A DNA stretch of 64,000 bases from JAVVVD01 sp036652795. GTDB taxonomy: Bacteria; Bacillota; Clostridia; Christensenellales; CAG-138. The first letter of the stretch is position 1. Every line of letters starts with the position of its first letter. Below the pieces are notes generated by a model. It was not told where the DNA came from. It saw nothing but the letters and a program-made list of their open reading frames with translations, and did not search any database. The translations under genes were made by a program, and so were the position numbers. The stretch lies in assembly GCA_036652795.1 (NCBI GenBank), contig JAVVVD010000002.1:62001-126000 (forward strand), in the 5' to 3' direction. Shown here piece by piece: positions 53,151 through 61,928 of the stretch.

Positions 53151-53300
53151 GTTAATTCTTCTCCTTTTAATACACATCGGTTTGACCCACTTATTTTATA
53201 TCCTGCCCTCTATGCTGTCAAGTCAGGAAGCGGTGCAGGGTAGTCATAGTCAACTTTACAGCAAACAAGACGCATCATTATAAACAATTCAGGTCTACAT

Positions 53301-53329
53301 TTGAAATACTATCCAAAATATACTATAAT
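53301..53329 (+). promoter_or_regulatory. Sigma-A promoter of pgsA
   Basis: TTGAAA (53301-53306), 17-base spacer, TATAAT (53324-53329), 32 bases before the ATG. Confidence 0.75.
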
Positions 53330-53361
53330 GATATGAATAGATTTTAAGGTGAGGTATCTTT

Positions 53362-53901
53362 ATGCGACACATCCCAAATATCATATCAGGACTTCGTCTG
53401 ATTATGGTTGGAATTTTTGCGCACTTTTTTATTGCTGCAAACTATGTTGCGTGCATAGGAGTGTATCTCCTTGCGTTTTTTTCCGATCTTTTGGACGGTT
53501 ATCTTGCGCGGCGCAATAATTGGATAAGTGATATAGGCAAGGTGCTCGATCCACTTGCCGACAAGCTCATGCTGCTCACCGCCGTGCTTTGCTTTTACCT
53601 TAAGGGTTGGCTTCCGATGTATATGTTCATCATAATATTTGCTAAAGAGGGGCTAATGCTTGTAGGCGGTATGCTGTTGCTTAAAAAGGGTGTTGTGGTA
53701 TTCGCCGACTGGTTCGGTAAGTTTGCCGCAGGCTTTTTTACAGCCAGCGTAATAGTGACACTCCTTAAGAACTTCGCACCATTTGAGCGAATAGGCTCAT
53801 TTAATCTGATATTGTTTGGCATAGCGATAATACTGGCGCTTATTGCACTTGTCCATTATGCCAAGATACAGGTGTTTAGCCGCCATAATACGCAGGAGTA
53901 G
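53362..53901 (+). CDS. pgsA: CDP-alcohol phosphatidyltransferase (PgsA-like)
   Basis: A 179-residue membrane enzyme. The family motif is complete: DLLDGYLARRNNWISDIGKV followed by LDPLADK (DG-AR-G-D-D pattern). About four to five hydrophobic helices. Probably makes phosphatidylglycerol phosphate from CDP-diacylglycerol and glycerol-3-phosphate; another alcohol acceptor cannot be excluded. GAGG precedes the ATG. Confidence 0.85.
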   Translation: MRHIPNIISGLRLIMVGIFAHFFIAANYVACIGVYLLAFFSDLLDGYLARRNNWISDIGKVLDPLADKLMLLTAVLCFYLKGWLPMYMFIIIFAKEGLMLVGGMLLLKKGVVVFADWFGKFAAGFFTASVIVTLLKNFAPFERIGSFNLILFGIAIILALIALVHYAKIQVFSRHNTQE

Positions 53902-54031
53902 CAAAACATCAATATGCGCACAATTATGAGCACAGTTTTGTGATGTGGCGTGCCATTTTGTGCTGCATATTTAATCTGCAAGTGCAACATTACGATGACT
54001 CTAATACATCTGAGTACCTAGCATATGCTTT

Positions 54032-54065
54032 ATAGCCCACTTAAATGTGGGCTATTTTCTTTTGT
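54032..54065 (+). terminator. Terminator of pgsA
   Basis: AGCCCAC (54034-54040) pairs with GTGGGCT (54047-54053), then ATTTTCTTTTG. It lies 130 bases after the pgsA stop. Confidence 0.8.
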
Positions 54066-54071
54066 TTTACA

Positions 54072-54103
54072 CGTGCGCACATTTACATGTTGTTTTGCGC
54101 ACG
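54072..54103 (+). repeat. Inverted repeat upstream of the orphan binding-protein gene
   Basis: CGTGCGCA (54072-54079) and TGCGCACG (54096-54103), 16-base loop, followed by TTTTG. Operator, leader hairpin or second terminator. Confidence 0.45.
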
Positions 54104-54159
54104 TTTTGTATCCCGCCGAATATTAATAAATCAACACGTATTTGGAGGGATGTATTGTA

Positions 54160-55158
54160 ATGAAAAGAATCCTGGCGTTTGTTGTTTGTATGTTTATTAT
54201 TGCATGCCTGTTCACAGGCTGCGCGCCCAAATCAGAGCTCCGTCATGTTGTGCTCAATGAGGTGACGCGTTCAGTATTCTATGCACCGCTGTATGTAGCC
54301 GTATCCCTTGGTTACTTTAAGGATGAAGGACTTAATATGGAAATTGTTACCGGCGGCGGCAGCGATAAGAGTATGACAGCGTTGCTATCCGGTGAAGCTG
54401 ATGTGGCCTTGATGGGGCCAGAGACCGGCATCTACGTTGTAAATCAGGGCAAGGAGGATCACCCGATTATAATCGCGCAGCTTACCAAGCGCGATGGATC
54501 CTTTCTTGTTGGCAGAGCAGCCGAGCCTGACTTCTCATGGCAAAATCTACGCGGTAAATCCATAATTGCCGGCAGACCTGGCGGTATGCCATGCATGGCG
54601 CTTGAGTATGTGCTCAAGCAGAACGGACTTACACCCGGGGTTGATGTGGAAGTAATAACAAACATCCAATTCAATCTTATGGGCGGTGCGTTCGAAAGCG
54701 GTAACGGCGACTATGTAACACTGTTTGAGCCCGCAGCATCCCAATTTGTTGCCGCTGGTAAGGGAACCATCATCGCCAACATGGGCCTCGCCTCCGGCGA
54801 AGTTCCATATACCACATTTATGGTGCGCCAGGATACCATATCCGATGATCCCGAATTCGTAAACGCATTTGTTCACGCCATCTATCGCGCGCAAAAGTGG
54901 GTTCAGAGTGCAAGTGATAACGAGATTGCAGAGGCGATGCTGCCTTTTTTCCCGGATTCTGATTTAGCCATGCTGACGGCAGTCGCCAATAGTTATCGTA
55001 GCACAGATTCATGGACACAGACTCCCGTTATGACGGAAGATGCCTTCACGCGGCTTCAAGACATTATCGATACCGCGGGCGAGCTTACCGCAAGGGTAAA
55101 TCTTGCAGAGTTGGTAGACAACAGCTTCGGCAAAGCGGCTATCAATGATATCGGCTGA
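54160..55158 (+). CDS. ABC transporter substrate-binding lipoprotein (SsuA/THI5-like), orphan
   Basis: A 332-residue lipoprotein with signal ending at IACLFTGC. The fold signatures are YAPLYVAVSLGYFKDEGLNM with LLSGEADVALMGPE and GKSIIAGRPGGMPCMALEYV, as in nitrate/sulfonate/thiamine-precursor (NMT1/THI5-like) binding proteins. No permease or ATPase gene is adjacent, and terminators flank it, so partners must be encoded elsewhere. GGAGGG precedes the ATG by 10 bases. No TPP riboswitch was recognised upstream. Confidence 0.85.
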   Translation: MKRILAFVVCMFIIACLFTGCAPKSELRHVVLNEVTRSVFYAPLYVAVSLGYFKDEGLNMEIVTGGGSDKSMTALLSGEADVALMGPETGIYVVNQGKEDHPIIIAQLTKRDGSFLVGRAAEPDFSWQNLRGKSIIAGRPGGMPCMALEYVLKQNGLTPGVDVEVITNIQFNLMGGAFESGNGDYVTLFEPAASQFVAAGKGTIIANMGLASGEVPYTTFMVRQDTISDDPEFVNAFVHAIYRAQKWVQSASDNEIAEAMLPFFPDSDLAMLTAVANSYRSTDSWTQTPVMTEDAFTRLQDIIDTAGELTARVNLAELVDNSFGKAAINDIG

Positions 55159-55180
55159 GCTGCTTCCATACTCATCGCGC

Positions 55181-55218
55181 AAAAAAAGCGTCCCCCCGAA
55201 TTATACAGGGGGACGCTT
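55181..55218 (-). terminator. Terminator of the 311-residue membrane protein gene
   Basis: On the minus strand AAGCGTCCCCC and GGGGGACGCTT form the stem, followed by TTTTTTT. Lies between convergent genes. Confidence 0.88.
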
Positions 55219-55238
55219 GCGTTAGTATTTATTGCCTG

Positions 55239-56174
55239 TTATTTGCCATCCGTTAACGCCTCAACGGGGCCGTTTTCATCCGCACCGCCCGCACAGAAAT
55301 CGCAGGGATCATGGCGCTTTGCCTCAAACGCTTCATCAATTGTTCCTTCTATTAGCGTATCGGAACGGCTTAACGCCTGGCACTCTGGATCAAAATGATA
55401 TGATTTGCCCCAACGTGTCCAATATACGATACCATCCGCATTGCCGTGAGTCTCCGCCGCTTCCTCGGCAGCCTTTACATCCTCTGGAGTAACGGGATTA
55501 TAATCTATTGAGGCACCCGTAGCGCCAATAAACAGAACCGCAGCCACTATCGCGATTATTTTCTTCATCTTGGGATCCATATTCTTTGCCTTTGTAAGCA
55601 TGAATATGCCAAATGGTATAAACGCCACAAGGCAGGCAATAACGCCCATTTGATTCCAGATGAAACGGACAAACTTGCTTTCAGACATGCATGGGCTGAT
55701 GCGGTTTGACTTTTTCCACAGCAATGAACCAACTATGCAGCAGGCCGCATCCAGAACCAACGCCACTATGCACAGCGTGTTTTCGGCGCGGTTAAGCATA
55801 AATATAGCGCCCACCTCAAAGATGATCGCAGCTACCCAAAGTATTATCGCAGCAAGGCGAAGTCCGCCGCTCCTCTTTTTCTTTTCCGGCGTCTGCGCCA
55901 GCGGCTTGGCGGCCTTTTTAGGCTTGCTTACCTCTTCAGCTTCGGCTACCTCTTCAGCTTCGGCTGCCACTTCAGCTTCGGCTACCGCTTCAGCTTCGAC
56001 TACCTCATCAGCTTCGACTACCGCTTCAGGTTCGACTACATCTTTAGGCTCACTTACAGCTTCAGGTTTAACAGTCTTTTTAGGCTTATCTGCTTTTTTA
56101 GGTTTTTCGCCCTTTGCCTCAGCCGCGGTTATTATCTTCTTCTCCAAGGCTTTCTGAGTTTTCTTTTTTTCCAT
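55239..56174 (-). CDS. Membrane protein with acidic hexapeptide repeats and Cys-rich C-terminal motif
   Basis: A 311-residue protein of unknown function. Residues 1-35 are Lys-rich; 36-83 are eight hexapeptides of the EAxxVx type; then KPKKAAKP. Four hydrophobic helices lie about 105-125, 132-150, 173-192 and 205-222. The C-terminal domain reads GKSYHFDPECQALS ... HDPCDFC, the small cysteine motif found at the end of many secreted or membrane proteins (YH-C-L-C-xx-C pattern). GGGGAG precedes the ATG. Its Lys/Glu-rich N-terminus is probably disordered. No family assignment. Confidence 0.75.
   Translation of the reverse strand: MEKKKTQKALEKKIITAAEAKGEKPKKADKPKKTVKPEAVSEPKDVVEPEAVVEADEVVEAEAVAEAEVAAEAEEVAEAEEVSKPKKAAKPLAQTPEKKKRSGGLRLAAIILWVAAIIFEVGAIFMLNRAENTLCIVALVLDAACCIVGSLLWKKSNRISPCMSESKFVRFIWNQMGVIACLVAFIPFGIFMLTKAKNMDPKMKKIIAIVAAVLFIGATGASIDYNPVTPEDVKAAEEAAETHGNADGIVYWTRWGKSYHFDPECQALSRSDTLIEGTIDEAFEAKRHDPCDFCAGGADENGPVEALTDGK
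55926..56069 (-). repeat. Eight imperfect 18-base tandem repeats within a gene
   Basis: 144 bases, eight units of 18 bases encoding KPEAVS, EPKDVV, EPEAVV, EADEVV, EAEAVA, EAEVAA, EAEEVA, EAEEVS. The last copies are near identical at DNA level. Confidence 0.85.
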
Positions 56175-56460
56175 TGATGTGTTCTCCCCTTCAAAAAAAT
56201 AGTTGCAACACGTGAGCAGGCAAGGTGCACTGCCGATGTATGATCTATATGTTTAAGTATAACGATCAACATGCTATTTTGCAACCTTAGATGCGCATAA
56301 GTAAAGCATTTTTCATCTGCTTTAACATAAATCCGCAAAATACCCCATGCTGCCGCCAGTTTGCATTTAAAATATGTTCATAATTTAGAGGATTGAACAA
56401 TGCATGAAAAAATGTTAATATATACGTTGTAAATATATATTAGCCATGGGGGAAATTGAA

Positions 56461-57873
56461 GTGAGAAAGAACAAAAATGATTTTGAAGATACGCTGGATG
56501 TAGTGGATGATAACGCGGATCTGATGGACGAAACCGATTTGTTCATGGATGACGAAATGGATGATACTGACGATACAGACAGCGTCATGCACGAGATACG
56601 CAGTAAGGCTGCCCATAAGGCCGAAACCTTCGAACACACCCTTAGCAGCCGTGAGGTAGCGGCCATACGCTCTAAAAAGCGTAAACGCAAGACGATGACG
56701 CTTGTTCTATGCATTGTGGGTGCTGTCGTACTTGCCGTTGGTGGATACTTCGGTGCAAACATTATCATCGACAAAACAAAAACCGATAATATGAATGAGC
56801 AGATTTCGGCGCTAGCAAATGTTGGCGGCTTTGCCTCATACACTGAATTTGAGACAGCGATCAATGCTGCGCGCAATGAATACAATGCCCTTCCCGCGGA
56901 TCTTCGCGGCAAGATTGATGCAAGCGTGCTTACCACTTCAGAGGAAATGCTCACACGTGTTAAAGCCATGCAGGAAAAGCTTAATACGTTGCCTACAGAT
57001 ATTCCATTTGTTGGGTTTGAAGCTCAAAAGGCAGCCATAGTTGCCATGCGCACTGAATTTGATGCCCTTGCAGAAAATGACAAGCTTCTGATTGATTCTG
57101 CTCCGCTTACCGCTGCCGAAGCGTTGGTCACCTCGCTCGAAGCGCAATACGCGCCTGTTATAGCGCTAAATGCCAGCATCGCAGCCTTTAGTGTGGGTGA
57201 AGAATCAACAAAGGCCAATATAGATAAGGCTATTGCCGACCTTGCCCAAATCAAGAATGCTCTGGCCGCAGCAACATTCGACACCACTAATGTAGATACT
57301 GCATCACTCACCGCCAAGGAGGCTCAGCTTAATACGCTTATCTCCGGCTATTCCTCAAAGCTTACAGGTGATGGCCAAACAATAATTGCCAAGCTTAAGG
57401 AAGCATCCGGCATCAACTCCAAGATAACCACCTTGATTAAAGGCATCACGCTCGTTGAGGGCGCTACTGAAGGCGCGGCAATCCCTGTTAGCAAAATCAA
57501 GGATTATGCTGCCAGCTACGATAAGCTGATAGAACAGATCGTCACCCTCATCAAGTCGGCCGATATGTTCAACGTTGTTCCCGGCTATACCGACAAGGCC
57601 GTTACATCAGCCCAAAAGGCAATAGGCAAGATGAACGAGGGTGTTAAATACGCGCAAAACACGGTTATTCTCGATCAAGCCCAGCTTTCAACACTCCTCG
57701 GCTATTTCACCTCCGCCAGCAGATACTCCACTGATGTGTCTGTTGCCGTAGGTACTGTAAATAGTGGGCTTAAGACCTATCTTGAAGGGATTAAGCTACC
57801 ATCCGCCGGCAATAACAGTACGACGCCTACAGTTTCCCCTACCCCAACACCAAAAACAGATACCCAGGGATAA
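56461..57873 (+). CDS. Single-pass membrane protein with large helical outer domain
   Basis: A 470-residue protein, not recognised. Highly acidic N-terminal 45 residues (DDEMDDTDDTD), then a basic stretch KKRKRKT and one membrane helix (about 78-100, LVLCIVGAVVLAVGGYFGAN). The rest is a predominantly helical Ala-rich outer domain, perhaps coiled coil, ending in a Pro/Thr tail PTVSPTPTPKT. The GTG at 56461 is 7 bases after GGGGGA; an ATG at 56446 lacks a ribosome site. A strong terminator follows. A surface or envelope structural role is inferred. Confidence 0.7.
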   Translation: MRKNKNDFEDTLDVVDDNADLMDETDLFMDDEMDDTDDTDSVMHEIRSKAAHKAETFEHTLSSREVAAIRSKKRKRKTMTLVLCIVGAVVLAVGGYFGANIIIDKTKTDNMNEQISALANVGGFASYTEFETAINAARNEYNALPADLRGKIDASVLTTSEEMLTRVKAMQEKLNTLPTDIPFVGFEAQKAAIVAMRTEFDALAENDKLLIDSAPLTAAEALVTSLEAQYAPVIALNASIAAFSVGEESTKANIDKAIADLAQIKNALAAATFDTTNVDTASLTAKEAQLNTLISGYSSKLTGDGQTIIAKLKEASGINSKITTLIKGITLVEGATEGAAIPVSKIKDYAASYDKLIEQIVTLIKSADMFNVVPGYTDKAVTSAQKAIGKMNEGVKYAQNTVILDQAQLSTLLGYFTSASRYSTDVSVAVGTVNSGLKTYLEGIKLPSAGNNSTTPTVSPTPTPKTDTQG

Positions 57874-57888
57874 CGATAATTACGCACA

Positions 57889-57927
57889 AAAATGGGCGAT
57901 GCGCCAGCGCATCGCCCATTTTAATTT
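57889..57927 (+). terminator. Strong terminator after the 470-residue membrane protein gene
   Basis: AAAATGGGCGATGCGC pairs with GCGCATCGCCCATTTT around 57905, followed by AATTTTTG; A run on the 5' side allows use from both strands. Confidence 0.9.
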
Positions 57928-57973
57928 TTGCATAGAGATTCAAGTGTGTTGTGTATGTTTATCCCGATTTGTA

Positions 57974-58345
57974 CTATTCCTCTTTGATGCCTGGAACAAC
58001 TGACTCATTGCAGTTTGGGCAGATAAGATCATCCTTACCCTCCAACATGTTCTGATCGTAATACACGGTTTCGCCGCAATGTGGGCATTCCACCTCTACG
58101 AAATCATCATCGTAGTCATCATCATCATCCGAAAGATAGTCATCCAGATCATCCAACTCATCGTAGATATCATCCACGCACTCGTCCAGTTCCATTACAG
58201 CAACTTCATTTTCATCGATGGCATCGGCCATCTCGTCCATGGCGGCAATCATGGCGTTTAGCAGCTTACCCTGTGCATCGCCGCCTATCTCCATACCCTC
58301 TGCCAGTCCGCGAAGGTATGCCACCTTCTCTTTGATATAGCTCAT
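57974..58345 (-). CDS. CD1247-like zinc-ribbon protein
   Basis: A 123-residue protein: a helical N-terminal domain (SYIKEKVAYLRGLAEGMEIG), a very acidic linker (DDLDDYLSDDDDDYDDDF) and a C-terminal zinc ribbon with CPHC and CPNC. This combination matches the small CD1247 N-terminal-domain family of Clostridia. Function unknown. GGAGG precedes the ATG. It follows efp by 27 bases. Confidence 0.8.
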   Translation of the reverse strand: MSYIKEKVAYLRGLAEGMEIGGDAQGKLLNAMIAAMDEMADAIDENEVAVMELDECVDDIYDELDDLDDYLSDDDDDYDDDFVEVECPHCGETVYYDQNMLEGKDDLICPNCNESVVPGIKEE

Positions 58346-58372
58346 TACATTACCTCCGTTACATACTATGTG

Positions 58373-58930
58373 TTAAACACGCTCCATGTATTCACCGCTG
58401 CGTGTATCTACGCGAATACGATCGCCCTCGTTGACGAACAGCGGAACGTTGATCTTAAGGCCTGTTTCCATTGTTGCAGGCTTTGTTGTTCCTGTGGCAG
58501 TATCACCACGCACACCCGGCTCGCAGTCGGTTATGAGCAGTTCCACAAAATTCGGCGCTTCCACTGAAAACGGTTTACCCTTGTAGAAGCGAATATTGAC
58601 GTTTGTGTTTTCAACTATGTAGTTTATGGAATCTTCAACCTCGCTGTGATTCAGCGGTATTTGTTCGAATGTTTCGGTATCCATGAAGTAATACAGTTCA
58701 CCCTCAGAATAAAGATACTGCATTTCCTTGTTCTCGATATGAGCTTTTTCATATTTGTCCGTAGGATTGAATGTGCGCTCAAGCACGGCGCCTGACATAA
58801 CGTTTTTAAGGCGTGTGCGAACAAACGCGGCGCCCTTTCCAGGCTTAACGTGTTGAAAATCTGCGACTGACCAGACCTGCCCCTCTATCTCAACGGTCAC
58901 GCCTTTTCTGAAGTCACCAGCCATTATCAT
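58373..58930 (-). CDS. efp: Elongation factor P
   Basis: Stimulates peptide bond formation at polyproline stretches. The 185-residue, three-domain protein is of usual length; the KOW domain tip KPGKGAAFVRTRLKN carries the modifiable Lys, and the C-terminal OB signature KINVPLFVNEGDRIRVDTRS is present. GGAGG precedes the ATG at 58930 by 9 bases. Confidence 0.97.
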   Translation of the reverse strand: MIMAGDFRKGVTVEIEGQVWSVADFQHVKPGKGAAFVRTRLKNVMSGAVLERTFNPTDKYEKAHIENKEMQYLYSEGELYYFMDTETFEQIPLNHSEVEDSINYIVENTNVNIRFYKGKPFSVEAPNFVELLITDCEPGVRGDTATGTTKPATMETGLKINVPLFVNEGDRIRVDTRSGEYMERV

Positions 58931-59008
58931 AGAAATATACCTCCAAAAGCATTATATATGTTTGTTTTATCTAATAAACAAATTTCACCGATTTTCATTT
59001 TACCACGA

Positions 59009-59887
59009 CTATGCATGATTGAACAAGCAGTTTATGCTTTGTTGGTACATTTTCCGCATTTCGACTGCATCCTCAGCCATTGTGCCTTTGGATTCGCATA
59101 TCAGTACCGGTGTATAGCCTCGCTCAGCTATCAGCTCGCCAAGCGGAAAAAATTCCGGTCCATACTGTGTATCCTTAAAAGTATGGTGCATCTTTTCGCC
59201 GCCCTTAGTGAACTCTATGCGTGAAAAATGCACATGCATAACTGATGTACGCTCGCGACCTATGCCGTTTTCCAGCTTGTCCAGTATGTCGGCATAATCC
59301 TGCTTTGAATTGATTGCGCCCAGTCCACGGGTATGCAGATGTCCAAAATCCACCGCCGGCAACAGCCGTTCGTCCACAGCGCACAGCTCTATCACCTCTT
59401 CAAGGCTGCCAAGCTGGTTTATCTTGCCCATTGTTTCTGCGCACAGCGTAATGCCGCCAAAGCCCGCAGCGTCAAGTTGAGCTATTATGTCCTTCAAAAA
59501 TGCCTTTGCGCGTACAAGTATATCCTCACGCTCCCCGCCTGTAGCAGAACCTGGGTGAAACACTGCGCGCTTTGCACCCAGCGCACACGCAACCTTTAGT
59601 GAATCCATAAAATAGCCTATGTTCTTATCACGTTTTTCCGGATCCTCAACCGCAAGGTTTATGAAATATGGCATATGCACACTGAGCTGCACATCGTATT
59701 TTTGAGCTTCTAGCGCTATCTCACGCGCCTTATCCTCACCCAGCCGTACTCCGCGACCAAACGAGTATTCAAACGCATCCAAGCCCATCCCATGTATCCA
59801 CATTGGCATCTGCAATGTGGAATCGTTGCCCTGTCCATAGAAGCTCTCGCTGTTGCCTGAAGGGCCGAACCTTATCCTGTTTTCCAT
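59009..59887 (-). CDS. nfo: Endonuclease IV / sugar-phosphate isomerase family TIM barrel
   Basis: A 292-residue xylose-isomerase-like TIM barrel. RFGPSGNSESFYGQG at the start, HMPYFINLAVEDPEK, AVFHPGSATGG, LCAETMGK, VDFGHLHTRG and HVHFSRIEF carry metal-binding residues expected of apurinic endonucleases of the Nfo family. Some residues differ from classical Nfo, so a related isomerase is possible. GGAGG precedes the ATG. It lies between sigK and efp. Confidence 0.78.
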   Translation of the reverse strand: MENRIRFGPSGNSESFYGQGNDSTLQMPMWIHGMGLDAFEYSFGRGVRLGEDKAREIALEAQKYDVQLSVHMPYFINLAVEDPEKRDKNIGYFMDSLKVACALGAKRAVFHPGSATGGEREDILVRAKAFLKDIIAQLDAAGFGGITLCAETMGKINQLGSLEEVIELCAVDERLLPAVDFGHLHTRGLGAINSKQDYADILDKLENGIGRERTSVMHVHFSRIEFTKGGEKMHHTFKDTQYGPEFFPLGELIAERGYTPVLICESKGTMAEDAVEMRKMYQQSINCLFNHA

Positions 59888-59903
59888 CCTGCCTCCATAT
59901 TAT

Positions 59904-60602
59904 TCATTCATAATAGAATTCACATCCCAGCTTTATAAGCGCCTTTTTTTCCATGCGCGAAACATAGGATCGTGATATGTTGAGTATAGTCGCTATTTCG
60001 CGCTGCGCCATAGGTCGTGTTCCGCACAGGCCATATCTTAGCTCAACGACCGTGCGCTCGCGCGGCGTCAGCGCACGATTCATGGCATTTCTAAGCTGCT
60101 TTGTCGCTATTCGCAGTTCAACCTCCTGCTGCACGTTATCCGGATCTGATCCCAATACCTCCGCAAGTGAAATATTATTTCCATCCTTATCCACGCCTAT
60201 AGGTTCGTTTAGTGAGACCTCGCCAGATTGTTTTTTTTCAGTGCGCAGAGACATTAGTATTTCATTTTCTATACAACGCGCAGCATATGTTGCCAGCGTA
60301 CTGCCGCGCTCCGCATTAAATGTGGATACCGCCTTTATTAGCCCCACCGTGCCTATGGAAATAAGGTCGTCCGCGTCTCTTTGCGGCGCAGTATATTTTT
60401 TGGCTATGTGAGCTACCAGCCTCAGGTTGTGCTCAATCAGCTTGCCCCGTGCTTCCGCATCACCATTCGCCAGCCTAATTATGTATATTCGCTCTTCATC
60501 TGGCGCAAGCGGCTCTGGAAACGAGTTTTTTGAGCTGACATATCCGGTAAGGAACAACAGCTCACGCCCAAGCTGCAACAGTAAATCCAGCATTTGATAC
60601 AC
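59904..60602 (-). CDS. sigK: Late mother-cell sigma factor SigK
   Basis: A 232-residue sigma factor of late mother-cell sporulation. It begins LFLTGYVSSKNSFPEPLAPD, a SigK signature. Region 2 ENDLRLVAHIAKKY-type sequence (here EHNLRLVAHIAKKY) and region 4 LTPRERTVVELRYGLCG follow. The gene is continuous, so no skin-type insertion is present. Start is either the GTG at 60602 or the ATG at 60593; both have ribosome-like sites. The N-terminus leaves about 18 residues before the LTGYV motif, as in other clostridial SigK. Confidence 0.93.
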   Translation of the reverse strand: MYQMLDLLLQLGRELLFLTGYVSSKNSFPEPLAPDEERIYIIRLANGDAEARGKLIEHNLRLVAHIAKKYTAPQRDADDLISIGTVGLIKAVSTFNAERGSTLATYAARCIENEILMSLRTEKKQSGEVSLNEPIGVDKDGNNISLAEVLGSDPDNVQQEVELRIATKQLRNAMNRALTPRERTVVELRYGLCGTRPMAQREIATILNISRSYVSRMEKKALIKLGCEFYYE

Positions 60603-60671
60603 CCCACATCCCTCAAAATACTCCTGTGTCGTGTATCAAGCTATGCCAGAAAGCGCACTAACTTGTTTGTC

Positions 60672-61892
60672 CTACGTCAAATTATCTTTTTTCAGTATAT
60701 CTCCGGGCTTTAATGGCTGGCTACAGCCTATTATAAGCTCCTGTTGTGGGTGCGGCGCCGCGCTCTGCGCATTACCTTCCATATCTCGTATGCCATTTAG
60801 TGTAAAGCATCTGCCAACATCAGACGGCGACAGGATTGACAGCTCTTCGCCGTCAAAAAAGCGGTTTCGCTGTATCACGCGCGCTTCTTGCTTTTTCGCG
60901 TCATACTCACACACCACCGCGCTTATCAGCTGATCTGCCACATACCCACCACAATGCGTCCTTTGCCCATCCTGTCCTGGATTGCCAAATGCAAAGCCTG
61001 TGGTATACGGGCGATGGCTGGCTTTATTCAGTTCATCCACCACAATCGCTTGTACGCTCTCGCCGCGTTCAAGCGCGTTAAGCGCCATGCGATAGGCGTT
61101 TGTTACGGTAGCCACATATGCTATGGATTTCATGCGCCCCTCTATCTTAAGGCTGCATACGCCGGCATCCACCACCTCTTTTAAGTGTTCGATCAGGTTA
61201 AGATCACGGGAATTCATCACAAATGTGCCTAGCGCATCCTGCTCAATCGTATAATACTCGCCATTTGAACCCCGCTCACGCAGTTCATATGCCCAACGGC
61301 AGGGCTGCGCGCATTCGCCCTTGTAGCAGTCGCGTCCTGAAAAGTAATTGCTCAAAAGGCATCTGCCGGAATATGAAATGCACATAGCGCCATGCACAAA
61401 CATTTCAAGTTCAACATCCAGCGGCACGCGCTCCCGTATCCGTGCAATCTGAGCTATCGATAGTTCACGTGCCAATATTACGCGCCGCACACCCATATCG
61501 CGCCAGAACATCACCGCTTCGCTGTTGAGCGTATTGGCCTGCGTGCTAAGATGCAGCGGCATATCCGGCAACAGTCGCTTTGCCGTTCGTATAACTCCTG
61601 GATCGTTAACTATCAACGCATCTGCGCCGGATTCGCCTATCACCTGCATAAGCTCCGGCAGCATATCCATATCATCATCCCTTGCAAAGGCGTTGCAGGC
61701 AACATATACTCGCTTACCTAGTTCATGCGCCATCGCGCAGGCGTCTGTCAAACCCTCCGCTGTGAAGTTATCGGCAAAGTTGCGCAGGCTCATGCTCTGC
61801 GCACCAACATACACCGCGTCTGCGCCGAAGCGCAGCGCGGTTGTTAAGCGTTCCATATTCCCCGCTGGGGCAAGCAGCTCAGGCAATTTCAT
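60672..61892 (-). CDS. Peptidase U32 family protein (tRNA/rRNA hydroxylation type)
   Basis: A 406-residue U32 protein. Begins PELLAPAGNMERLTTALRFG and has the signature ELEMFVHGAMCISYSGRC, followed by the Cys-rich region SNYFSGRDCYKGECAQPC expected for an iron-sulfur cluster. Family members TrhP and RlhA are implicated in 5-hydroxylation of tRNA uridine-34 or of 23S rRNA; true peptidase activity is doubtful. Which RNA is the target cannot be read. Confidence 0.88.
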   Translation of the reverse strand: MKLPELLAPAGNMERLTTALRFGADAVYVGAQSMSLRNFADNFTAEGLTDACAMAHELGKRVYVACNAFARDDDMDMLPELMQVIGESGADALIVNDPGVIRTAKRLLPDMPLHLSTQANTLNSEAVMFWRDMGVRRVILARELSIAQIARIRERVPLDVELEMFVHGAMCISYSGRCLLSNYFSGRDCYKGECAQPCRWAYELRERGSNGEYYTIEQDALGTFVMNSRDLNLIEHLKEVVDAGVCSLKIEGRMKSIAYVATVTNAYRMALNALERGESVQAIVVDELNKASHRPYTTGFAFGNPGQDGQRTHCGGYVADQLISAVVCEYDAKKQEARVIQRNRFFDGEELSILSPSDVGRCFTLNGIRDMEGNAQSAAPHPQQELIIGCSQPLKPGDILKKDNLT

Positions 61893-61928
61893 GCCTGGCG
61901 CTCCATTTTATTTACTATCATATTTCTA

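Noticed and set aside
59904..60602. Skin-type interruption of sigK
   Set aside because: The frame is complete and all sigma regions are present in one gene.
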